NCBI GenBank assembly: GCA_023451115.1
Contig: JAEXFV010000007.1
Location: 1-5,672 of the forward strand
DNA: 5,672 bases
From: Bacillota bacterium
GTDB taxonomy: Bacteria; Bacillota; Clostridia; Christensenellales; CAG-138
Direction: 5' to 3'
The notes under the pieces were generated by a model that ran no database searches, was not told where the DNA came from, and saw only the letters and a list, made by a program, of their open reading frames with translations. Positions 1-4,999 of this stretch are shown here, piece by piece; within the stretch, counting starts at the first letter, position 1; each line of letters opens with the position of its first letter. The position numbers and the translations under genes are program-made.

Positions 1-87
1 ACCGGCGACGCTTCCACCATGATCGGCTTTGTGATGATCATTGCTGCTCTGGCTGGCGTAGTTGTGTTCAAGAAGGTTCGTGCGTAA
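1..87 (+). CDS. C-terminal end of an LPXTG-type cell-wall-anchored surface protein (5' truncated)
   Basis: The frame is open from base 1 and ends with TAA at 85-87, leaving 28 residues. They begin T-G-D, followed by a short linker, a hydrophobic stretch of about 17 residues (MIGFVMIIAALAGVVVF) and a basic end (KKVRA). This is the layout of a sortase sorting signal (LPxTG, membrane segment, positive tail). Sortase cleaves between T and G and joins the protein to peptidoglycan. The first residues of the pentapeptide lie outside the window, so the exact motif (LPxTG, NPxTG or similar) is not seen, and neither is the function of the extracellular part. The gene is closed by a terminator about 40 bases downstream. 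A simple C-terminal membrane anchor is the alternative, but the TGD at this spacing favours sortase. Confidence 0.8.
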   Translation, partial: TGDASTMIGFVMIIAALAGVVVFKKVRA

Positions 88-123
88 TTAAAGCATTACG
101 CAAAGCCCATACTGCCTAACGTC

Positions 124-162
124 GCACAAGAGGGGCCGCCTATGGCGGCCTCTTTTTTGTGC
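124..162 (+). terminator. Intrinsic terminator of the surface-protein gene
   Basis: GGCCGCC (134-140) and GGCGGCC (144-150) form a perfect 7-bp GC stem with a TAT loop. Flanking bases extend it (GAG with CTC-type pairs including a G-U), and it is followed by a run of six T at 153-158. GCACA (124-128) and TGTGC (158-162) can pair at the base. The T run lies on the plus-strand 3' side, so the terminator serves the gene ending at 87. Confidence 0.9.
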
Positions 163-186
163 TTCCTATTTTGTTTTTCTGCAACA

Positions 187-218
187 TAAAAGCGGGAATT
201 GCCATTGCAACTCCCGCT
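187..218 (-). terminator. Intrinsic terminator of the minus-strand small RNA
   Basis: Read on the minus strand, AGCGGGAGUUGC pairs over 12 bp (one G-U) with GCAAUUCCCGCU around a 4-nt AAUG loop, followed directly by UUUU (plus A run 187-190) and then AUG. The plus strand has no T run after this hairpin, so termination is for leftward transcripts. It lies about 280 bases beyond the end of the radical SAM gene, with a strong promoter in between. It is therefore best read as the end of the small RNA, and it may also stop operon read-through. Confidence 0.85.
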
Positions 219-387
219 ATCGATTAAATTCCGTCCGGTGCCGCTTGCTGCCCGGTTGCCCCATCCGTTCAGTTTGCGCATATTTAGGTACAAAGTAGTT
301 CGTTTATGTCTTTAAGGAGGAAGAACAGTCAATGAAGAATACTGTGTTTCCGGACGGAAGGAAACGTTCCTTTTTTCTTCTTTCCTT
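187..387 (-). ncRNA. Candidate structured small RNA, about 200 nt, family not recognised with certainty
   Basis: No protein gene is supportable here, yet the stretch has every part of an RNA gene: a consensus-like promoter (394-422) placing the start near 387, an internal fold and a strong terminator. The main structural sign is a perfect 10-bp long-range stem, UUCCGUCCGG (350-359) with CCGGACGGAA (229-238), which closes a loop of about 110 nt. A small 5' hairpin (358-372, AAGGAA/UUCCUU) abuts it, sharing two bases. Inside are a 5-bp hairpin ACAGU/ACUGU near the 5' side, a CCUCCUU segment (314-320) and a GC-rich 3' part containing GGGGCAACCGGGCAGC. I did not find tRNA, SRP Alu/apical, T-box or common riboswitch signatures. 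A closed RNA of this size resembles 6S RNA or large conserved Clostridia RNAs such as the raiA motif or CsfG, but I cannot confirm any of these from memory. The ends are inferred from the promoter and terminator. Confidence 0.7.
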
Positions 388-393
388 GCTATT

Positions 394-422
394 ATTGTAG
401 CACTATATTTAGCGCTATACAA
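394..422 (-). promoter_or_regulatory. Sigma-A-type promoter of the small RNA
   Basis: On the minus strand, TTGTAT (417-422) and TACAAT (394-399) are separated by exactly 17 bases. The -10 matches the consensus at five of six positions and the -35 at four of six. The expected start is near 387, about 110 bases past the stop codon of the upstream gene. The surrounding 401-480 is AT-rich, as promoters usually are. No protein start with a ribosome binding site follows on this strand, which supports an RNA product. Confidence 0.75.
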
Positions 423-443
423 GTACTTTATCGCTAAATATAG
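403..443. repeat. Perfect 12-bp inverted repeat over the small-RNA promoter, probable operator
   Basis: CTATATTTAGCG (403-414) is the exact reverse complement of CGCTAAATATAG (432-443), with a 17-base spacer that contains the -35 element. One arm lies between the -35 and -10 elements and the other lies upstream of the -35. Arm centres are 29 bp apart, close to three helical turns, so a dimeric or paired regulator could bind both arms on nearly the same face. No T run follows on either strand, which argues against a terminator, although a cruciform or RNA hairpin in read-through transcripts is possible. The regulator is unknown. Confidence 0.65.
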
Positions 444-497
444 CCTGTTTTTAACAAAAATATTACAAAAAGATGAAAACAAATTATGAACACGGCC

Positions 498-1397
498 TTA
501 TTTTTGCCACAAAGCAGGTAAGTCATTCTCAAAAGCAGGCGTAAAGGCACAATTTGCCGCTTCCTTCTCCTGCAACAGCACATGTTCCATGCCCAAATCC
601 AGGCAATATTGCACCGCACGCTGATATTCCCGCTCAGTTAAAGTGCGTTTTAGCATGCTGGGTAATTGGGCGATGTTCCCCGCCGGTGTATATTGCCGCA
701 TCAAGGAAAGCCAGGTTCCTTGCGGTAATGCTTGACTGATATGGTTCAGCACCAATCTGGTTTCCTCTAAACACCCTGGCAGCACCAAATGGCGGATCAG
801 TAACCCCCGCACCGCAATGCCATTATTGTCCAACTGCAATAGGCCCACTTGCCGCTGCATCTCCTGGATAGCAGGCGCCGCAAAATCAAAATAATCCTCT
901 GCACCGGACAGCCTTTTGCTAAAAGCAGGGGAAACATATTTCAAGTCCGGCAGGTAGATATCCACCAATCCTTCCAAGGACTGCAAAGACTCCACCCGCT
1001 CATAAGCGTTGGTGTTGTATAACACAGGAAGATGAAGCCCCTGGGCCTTTGCCAGCTTAAGCGCCGTACGGATAGCCAACAAATGGGGCGTTGGCGTAAC
1101 CAAGTTGATATTGTGGGCATCTTGCGCCTGCAATTGCAAAAAAATCCCCGCTAAACGCTCCGGCTGACAGACGGAACCTTTTTGATAGGCGCTGATTTCA
1201 TAATTCTGGCAAAACAGGCAAGAAAGATTGCAGCCGGAAAAAAACACAGCGCCAGAACCATGGCTGCCGCTAAACATGGGTTCCTCCCAAAAATGCAGGG
1301 CAGCCCGGGCAACCCGGGGAAACTCCCCAGCGCCGCAGGCGCCTGTTTGCAATCTACGGTCCACACCGCATTTGCGGGGACAGCACATGCACTTCAT
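498..1397 (-). CDS. Radical SAM protein, PflX family (pyruvate formate-lyase activase-like)
   Basis: This 299-residue protein has the radical SAM cluster motif CxxxCxxC at C56, C60 and C63 (CNLSCLFC), which binds the [4Fe-4S] cluster that cleaves S-adenosylmethionine. Family marks of the PflX/activase-like group follow: NLVTPTP (98-104), DIYLPDLKY (146-154), RHLVLPG (202-208) and MRQYTP (233-238). The N-terminus carries extra cysteines (C3, C5, C6, C10, C21), typical of this group and possibly binding further metal. The substrate is unknown. Annotation as a pyruvate formate-lyase activating enzyme is by similarity only, and no formate-lyase gene is visible nearby. The ATG overlaps the stop of the upstream ROK gene (ATGA, 1394-1397), which points to translational coupling at the end of the operon. 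M4 is an alternative start. No hairpin terminator is seen directly after the stop. Confidence 0.9.
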   Translation of the reverse strand: MKCMCCPRKCGVDRRLQTGACGAGEFPRVARAALHFWEEPMFSGSHGSGAVFFSGCNLSCLFCQNYEISAYQKGSVCQPERLAGIFLQLQAQDAHNINLVTPTPHLLAIRTALKLAKAQGLHLPVLYNTNAYERVESLQSLEGLVDIYLPDLKYVSPAFSKRLSGAEDYFDFAAPAIQEMQRQVGLLQLDNNGIAVRGLLIRHLVLPGCLEETRLVLNHISQALPQGTWLSLMRQYTPAGNIAQLPSMLKRTLTEREYQRAVQYCLDLGMEHVLLQEKEAANCAFTPAFENDLPALWQK

Positions 1398-2344
1398 TCG
1401 TTTTTCCCCAGCATGGCCGCGCCAATAATCCCTGCATCATTTCCCAATTGCGCAGGCAAAATCTGGCCGTATTCCTCAAAGAAGCACTTGCGTTTCACAT
1501 TTTCCCGCAAAGGCTCAAATAAGAAATCTCCTGCCAAGCTCACCCCGCCGCCCAAAGCGATAACCTCTGGGTCCAACAGCACGAAAATAGAACAAAGAGC
1601 AGATCCCAACTGATCCACAAATCGGGAAAAGATTTCCAGAGCAATCGCATCCCCGGCCTTGGCGCTATCAATCACCAATTTTGCACTGACCCGGTCCATA
1701 TCCCCCTGAACCTGCGTGGCAATCAAAGCATTGGGATAGTCGATCACGCTGCGCCTCCCCTGCTGCACCAGCCAGGTAGCCGTGCATAAGCTTTCCACAC
1801 AGCCTTTTGTGCCGCAAGTACACATAGGGCCATTATGGGCCAGTATCATATGTCCAAGTTCTACTCCGTGGCCCATACCGCCATGAAACATACGGCCATT
1901 CATGATCAGCCCGCCGCCTACGCCAGTGCCCAGCGTGAGCAATGCGGCTGTTTTGCAGCCACGGAAAGCACCTGCATACAGCTCTGCCAGCGCTGCTGCG
2001 TCGGCATCGTTTGCAAGATACACCGGCACGGAAGATGGAAGCAGCGCTTGAATGGCGCTACGTAACGGCACATCATGAAATTGCAGGTTATATGCATGCA
2101 TCACCCGCTGACAGGCCGGGTCAATGCTGCCGGGAACTGCCACACCAACAGCGGAAAACTCCTCCATGCCCATATTCAGCTCCCGGGCCATATCCACAAT
2201 TTGCCCCACCATAATATCAGCAACTTCCTGATAAGGCTTCCCCGTTGGAAAGGGGGTGCTGCGTCTGGCGACAATTGTGCCAGCATCGTCCACTACACCT
2301 ACTGCAATATTGGTGCCACCAACATCAAACCCAACCTGTAGCAT
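1394..2344 (-). CDS. glcK: ROK-family sugar kinase, probable glucokinase
   Basis: With the start at 2344 the protein has 316 residues, normal for ROK glucokinases, which phosphorylate glucose to glucose-6-phosphate with ATP in the cytoplasm. Visible marks are the N-terminal phosphate loop DVGGTN (7-12), the catalytic Asp in AND (D113), the glycine-rich LGTGVGGG (138-145) and ExGH (E163, H165). The zinc site CTCGTKGC follows, with C175, C177 and C182 plus H165. No DNA-binding helix-turn-helix domain precedes the kinase, so it is an enzyme and not a NagC/XylR-type repressor. A longer frame runs to an ATG at 2410, but this would overlap hprK by over 50 bases and add 22 residues before the first beta-strand. 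AGGAG at 2352-2356 fixes the shorter start. Glucose specificity is inferred from family and context; other ROK kinases act on fructose, N-acetylmannosamine or allose. Confidence 0.92.
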   Translation of the reverse strand: MLQVGFDVGGTNIAVGVVDDAGTIVARRSTPFPTGKPYQEVADIMVGQIVDMARELNMGMEEFSAVGVAVPGSIDPACQRVMHAYNLQFHDVPLRSAIQALLPSSVPVYLANDADAAALAELYAGAFRGCKTAALLTLGTGVGGGLIMNGRMFHGGMGHGVELGHMILAHNGPMCTCGTKGCVESLCTATWLVQQGRRSVIDYPNALIATQVQGDMDRVSAKLVIDSAKAGDAIALEIFSRFVDQLGSALCSIFVLLDPEVIALGGGVSLAGDFLFEPLRENVKRKCFFEEYGQILPAQLGNDAGIIGAAMLGKNE

Positions 2345-2351
2345 CGATTTT

Positions 2352-2356
2352 CTCCT
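2352..2356 (-). promoter_or_regulatory. Ribosome binding site that sets the ROK kinase start
   Basis: AGGAG on the minus strand overlaps the TAG stop of hprK (2355-2357) and sits 7 bases before the ATG at 2342-2344. It supports the 316-residue form over the longer frame from 2410 and suggests that ribosomes finishing hprK can reinitiate on the kinase gene. Confidence 0.85.
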
Positions 2357-3278
2357 ATCTGTTCTCCAATTCTCGCGCCCAGCGGCGGTCAAATTCTTTT
2401 GCCGCGTCAAAGCCTAACTTTTTCAAGCGATAGTTGCGCGCCGCTACCTCTACAATGATAGCTAAATTACGCCCCGGCCGCACCGGCAGCAGAATACGCG
2501 GCAGCTTTACGCCCAGTATTTCCACATATTCCTCATCCAACCCCAAGCGGTCGTAGGTTTTTCCTTCTTCCCACATCTCCATTTCCATCACAAGGTCAAT
2601 GGATTTTTCTGCAATTACCGCTCCTACACCATACATATACCGCACATCAATGATACCGATTCCCCGTATCTCCATCAAATGTTTGGTAAGCGCGGGCGCT
2701 GTGCCGGATAAGCGGCTCTCCGTTACGCGACGAATTTCCACCACATCATCCGCTACCAGCCGGTGACCACGCTTGATCATTTCCAATGCGGTTTCGCTTT
2801 TTCCCATTCCACTTTCCCCGGAGAGCAATACCCCTACCCCATATACATCCATCAATACGCCATGGCGGGTGATGGTAGGCGCCAGCTTGCGGTCCAGAAA
2901 ATTGGTAATGGTATGGCTCACCTTAGTAGTGGTTTTGGGCGCTTGAAAAACCGGGATTTTTTGTCTCTGCAGTTCCTCGAACAGCACCTTTTGTGGCTCA
3001 TATCCCCTGGCAAACACAATGCAAGGAACTGCATAAGCGCATAAGGCCTTTGCCCTTTCCCGCAGCACATCTTCTGGCAGCTGCATCATATAGTGCATTT
3101 CCGCGTTTCCCAACAGCTGTACCCGCTCAAAGGCAAAATGATTGAAATATCCGGTGAGTTGCAGCCCTGGCCTGTTAATATCGCTTTCGCTTACGCAAAA
3201 TTCCCCTCGGCCCGGAAAACAAAGATTGATTCCCAAGGATTCGGAAAATTCATTGACCGGTATGGAAACGCTTTGCAT
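2355..3278 (-). CDS. hprK: HPr kinase/phosphorylase
   Basis: HprK phosphorylates, and dephosphorylates by phosphorolysis, the regulatory serine of the PTS carrier HPr (and Crh where present). This makes it the sensor for carbon catabolite repression through CcpA in Firmicutes. The 307-residue length is normal. The N-terminal domain covers about residues 1-128. The C-terminal kinase domain has the conserved H139-G before it, Walker A GESGMGKS (154-161, K160), the D177-D178 pair and the signature EIRGIGIIDV (203-212). Late basic residues (PVRPGRN, 265-271) fit the conserved C-terminal segment. All key residues seen are intact, so it should be active. The start lies one base after the stop of the HAD gene, with GGAGGGAG (3288-3295) as ribosome binding site inside the end of that gene. 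In many Clostridia hprK sits beside a PHP-family gene, as it nearly does here. Confidence 0.97.
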   Translation of the reverse strand: MQSVSIPVNEFSESLGINLCFPGRGEFCVSESDINRPGLQLTGYFNHFAFERVQLLGNAEMHYMMQLPEDVLRERAKALCAYAVPCIVFARGYEPQKVLFEELQRQKIPVFQAPKTTTKVSHTITNFLDRKLAPTITRHGVLMDVYGVGVLLSGESGMGKSETALEMIKRGHRLVADDVVEIRRVTESRLSGTAPALTKHLMEIRGIGIIDVRYMYGVGAVIAEKSIDLVMEMEMWEEGKTYDRLGLDEEYVEILGVKLPRILLPVRPGRNLAIIVEVAARNYRLKKLGFDAAKEFDRRWARELENR

Positions 3279-3279
3279 G

Positions 3280-4086
3280 TTATTTTTCTCCCTCCAGCAA
3301 ATAGTGCTCGATAAACCATGCTACCCCGTCCTCGTCACAAGGGGGCGCGACCACGTCTGCCACATCCTTTACCACCTGTTGTCCATTGCTTACGCAAGCG
3401 GAAATTCCAGCCATTCGCACCATTTCCAAATCCAGCGTATTATCTCCCATGGCAGCCGTTTCCTCCTGAGAAATGCCCAGCAGCTCAGCCACCCTCAGCA
3501 TTGCTGAACCCTTATTGCTGCCAAATTTATTTAGTTCAATAAAGCCTGGCATAGAGGAAGCGATCTCCAGCCGCCCCGAAAACCGCTCTCGCAGCACACG
3601 GATTGCCGCTGCCTCTTGCTCCGGCAGAGCATAAATCAGCACTTTTGGGGTTTCCATGCATTTTTCCCCCCGCAGTTCGGGTTCTTCCACAAAGGGAAGC
3701 ATCTGCCGCGCGGTATAAAGGCGAGTAAAGTCATTCGCTTTCTCTGCAATCACTTTATCCTCGTGATAAATCTGTGCATGTACGCCCAGATCTTTGGCAC
3801 ATTCCAAAGCTTCCCGCACCAATTCCACCGGCACATTCTCTGCAAAAAGAGGCTGGTCCGTCAAAGTATTCATGCCCACTGCACCTCCAAATACAATCAC
3901 CGGCCCCCTAACATTGAGCGCTTTCCACACGGGCGTTGCGCCAAGGTAGGTGCGGCCAGTGGATATGGTTACAAAAATACCTGCTGCCTGCGCTTTGCGT
4001 ATAGCGGCCAAGTTGCCCGCCGATACGGGCTGATGATGGCTTAACAGTGTGTCGTCAATATCTAAAAACAACGCCTTATATTTCAT
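3280..4086 (-). CDS. Cof-type HAD-superfamily phosphatase
   Basis: The protein has 268 residues from the start at 4086, typical of the Cof/YkrA class of HAD hydrolases, which remove phosphate from sugar phosphates, flavin precursors or similar metabolites. All four HAD motifs are present: DIDDT (D9 nucleophile, D11 acid/base), ISTGR (41-45), the lysine of NKGSA (K192) and GDNTLD (D215, D219) for magnesium. The region between motifs II and III (about 85-185) is the C2-type cap that sets substrate choice, so the substrate cannot be read. A longer frame begins at 4167 but would overlap the PHP gene by 59 bases. The sequence MKYKALFLD starts the first beta-strand directly, and an AGGAG lies at the right distance. 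The stop is one base before hprK. Sugar-phosphate dephosphorylation is an inference from neighbours. Confidence 0.92.
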   Translation of the reverse strand: MKYKALFLDIDDTLLSHHQPVSAGNLAAIRKAQAAGIFVTISTGRTYLGATPVWKALNVRGPVIVFGGAVGMNTLTDQPLFAENVPVELVREALECAKDLGVHAQIYHEDKVIAEKANDFTRLYTARQMLPFVEEPELRGEKCMETPKVLIYALPEQEAAAIRVLRERFSGRLEIASSMPGFIELNKFGSNKGSAMLRVAELLGISQEETAAMGDNTLDLEMVRMAGISACVSNGQQVVKDVADVVAPPCDEDGVAWFIEHYLLEGEK

Positions 4087-4093
4087 TTTAACA

Positions 4094-4098
4094 CTCCT
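4094..4098 (-). promoter_or_regulatory. Ribosome binding site that sets the HAD phosphatase start
   Basis: AGGAG on the minus strand lies 7 bases before the ATG at 4084-4086, in the 22-base gap after the PHP stop (TGA at 4109-4111). The same AGGAG plus 7-base spacing precedes the PHP and ROK genes, supporting a start at 4086 and not at 4167. Confidence 0.85.
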
Positions 4099-4108
4099 CA
4101 ACTCTCCC

Positions 4109-4852
4109 TCAATCTTTGAAAACGCTGGGTGCAATGCGTTCTTTTCGCTGCTGCAAATAGGCTTCAAACCGCTCCAATGTGGCGTTGATCACCAGCTCTT
4201 CCGGAAAATCAACCTCCGCCAGCTGCTCCAGTGTCCGTTCCACCCGGCCCACGTTGCCGGCAAAGTGGGCATCGCTGCTCAACGCTACAGGCACTTCATG
4301 GCGTTTGCACAGCCGCAAAAACTCCAGGCAACGTTCCCGGCTGCCCTTTCTCGCTACAGGAGAATGGTTGTTGATCTCCACCAGTTTTCCCAGCCGCTTG
4401 GTTTCCAACACTACCGCCTCTATATCCACAGGATAACTGGGATTACCCGGGTGCCCAAGCATATCCACATATGGATTACGCAATGCCGCCAAAGCTGCCC
4501 GGGTTGCTTCTTTTTCCCCCAGCGGTTCCAAAACCGGCCGATGGAAGCTGGCAATCGCAAATTCCAGATAACGAAAATACTTATCCTTTAACCCCAGCGT
4601 GCCCTCGCAGTCCAAAATATCCAGTTCCATACCGTAATAAGCTTTCACGCCTTCCAGCTCACGAGGCAACGTTGGATAAACATCGGGGTAAAAATACACT
4701 GGCCCGCAAGGCATGGAAGGAGAATGCTCTGTGAGCACCAGCCCCTTCAATCCGTTTTTCTTAGCGTATGCAGCGTTTTCCAGCAGTGTGGAAAAGGCAT
4801 GGCCGCTTGCAATGGTATGGGTGTGGGTATCTATTTCAATTGTTGTAAGCAT
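4109..4852 (-). CDS. PHP-domain phosphoesterase, YcdX-like
   Basis: This 247-residue protein belongs to the polymerase-and-histidinol-phosphatase fold. The metal-binding residues expected for the trinuclear zinc site of YcdX-type enzymes can be followed along the chain: DTHTH (H10, H12), H18, TEH (H43), E76, SFH (H104), GHPGNP (H134) and SDAH (D194, H196). All nine are present, so it should be an active metal-dependent phosphatase or phosphodiesterase. Substrates of this subgroup are poorly known; histidinol phosphate is unlikely because no his genes are present and the length is short. It is the first gene of the cluster. AGGAG (4860-4864) stands 7 bases before the ATG. Co-transcription with the HAD phosphatase and hprK is inferred from the 22-base and 1-base gaps. 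Confidence 0.93.
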   Translation of the reverse strand: MLTTIEIDTHTHTIASGHAFSTLLENAAYAKKNGLKGLVLTEHSPSMPCGPVYFYPDVYPTLPRELEGVKAYYGMELDILDCEGTLGLKDKYFRYLEFAIASFHRPVLEPLGEKEATRAALAALRNPYVDMLGHPGNPSYPVDIEAVVLETKRLGKLVEINNHSPVARKGSRERCLEFLRLCKRHEVPVALSSDAHFAGNVGRVERTLEQLAEVDFPEELVINATLERFEAYLQQRKERIAPSVFKD

Positions 4853-4876
4853 GTATTCACTCCTTTTCTACAGACC

Positions 4877-4905
4877 ATTGTAATGAATTTCTGCCCAAAA
4901 AGGAA
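4877..4905 (-). promoter_or_regulatory. Possible promoter of the five-gene cluster
   Basis: TACAAT (4877-4882) on the minus strand is a good -10 element, placing the start near 4870 and giving a leader of roughly 18 bases before the PHP start. The -35 position at 17 bases (TTCCTT, 4900-4905) is weak, so an activator or a different spacing may be involved. A promoter is expected here because a terminator separates the cluster from the upstream VanW gene. Confidence 0.5.
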
Positions 4906-4941
4906 GGAAATTTCGCAAATTTACCCTTAGCACCTCCCAAT

Positions 4942-4973
4942 AAAAATCCCCCTTACCATTTTTGCAAGGGGGA
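4942..4973 (-). terminator. Intrinsic terminator after the VanW-family gene
   Basis: On the minus strand UCCCCCUU pairs with AAGGGGGA over 8 bp, extendable by a G-U and a C-G pair to about 10 bp, around an A-rich loop. It is followed by UUUUU (plus A run 4942-4946). It lies about 27 bases past the stop codon at 5000-5002, and nothing comparable faces the plus strand. Confidence 0.9.
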
Positions 4974-4999
4974 CCGCACGCTTTTCATGTGTGTATGAT

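Noticed and set aside
98..107. ACGCAAAGCC, resembling part of the c-di-GMP-I (GEMM) riboswitch
   Set aside because: It lies right after a stop codon and before a terminator, lacks the other conserved GEMM segments and tetraloop receptor, and has no downstream gene on that strand.
96..293. 65-codon minus-strand ORF
   Set aside because: It runs through the small-RNA terminator and the antisense of the surface-protein terminator, has no ribosome binding site, and its composition resembles no protein family.
358..376. Plus-strand terminator-like hairpin AAGGAA-ACG-TTCCTT followed by T's
   Set aside because: The stem is only 6 bp and AT-rich, and no plus-strand gene ends here. On the minus strand the same bases form the 5' hairpin of the small RNA, which fits better.
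332..400. 22-codon plus-strand ORF (MKNTVFPDG...) preceded by a perfect AAGGAGG at 314-320
   Set aside because: The Shine-Dalgarno match is the complement of the CCUCCUU segment of the minus-strand RNA. No convincing plus-strand promoter precedes it, and the codons run through the stem of the proposed RNA. It remains the main alternative reading if plus-strand transcription were found.
1182..1613. 143-codon plus-strand ORF
   Set aside because: It is antisense to the radical SAM and ROK genes, which show clear family motifs. No domain or ribosome binding site supports it.
4049..4591. 180-codon plus-strand ORF, the longest antisense frame
   Set aside because: It lies opposite the PHP and HAD genes and spans their junction. 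Its sequence is low in family-like motifs, and codon bias of the opposite genes explains the open frame.
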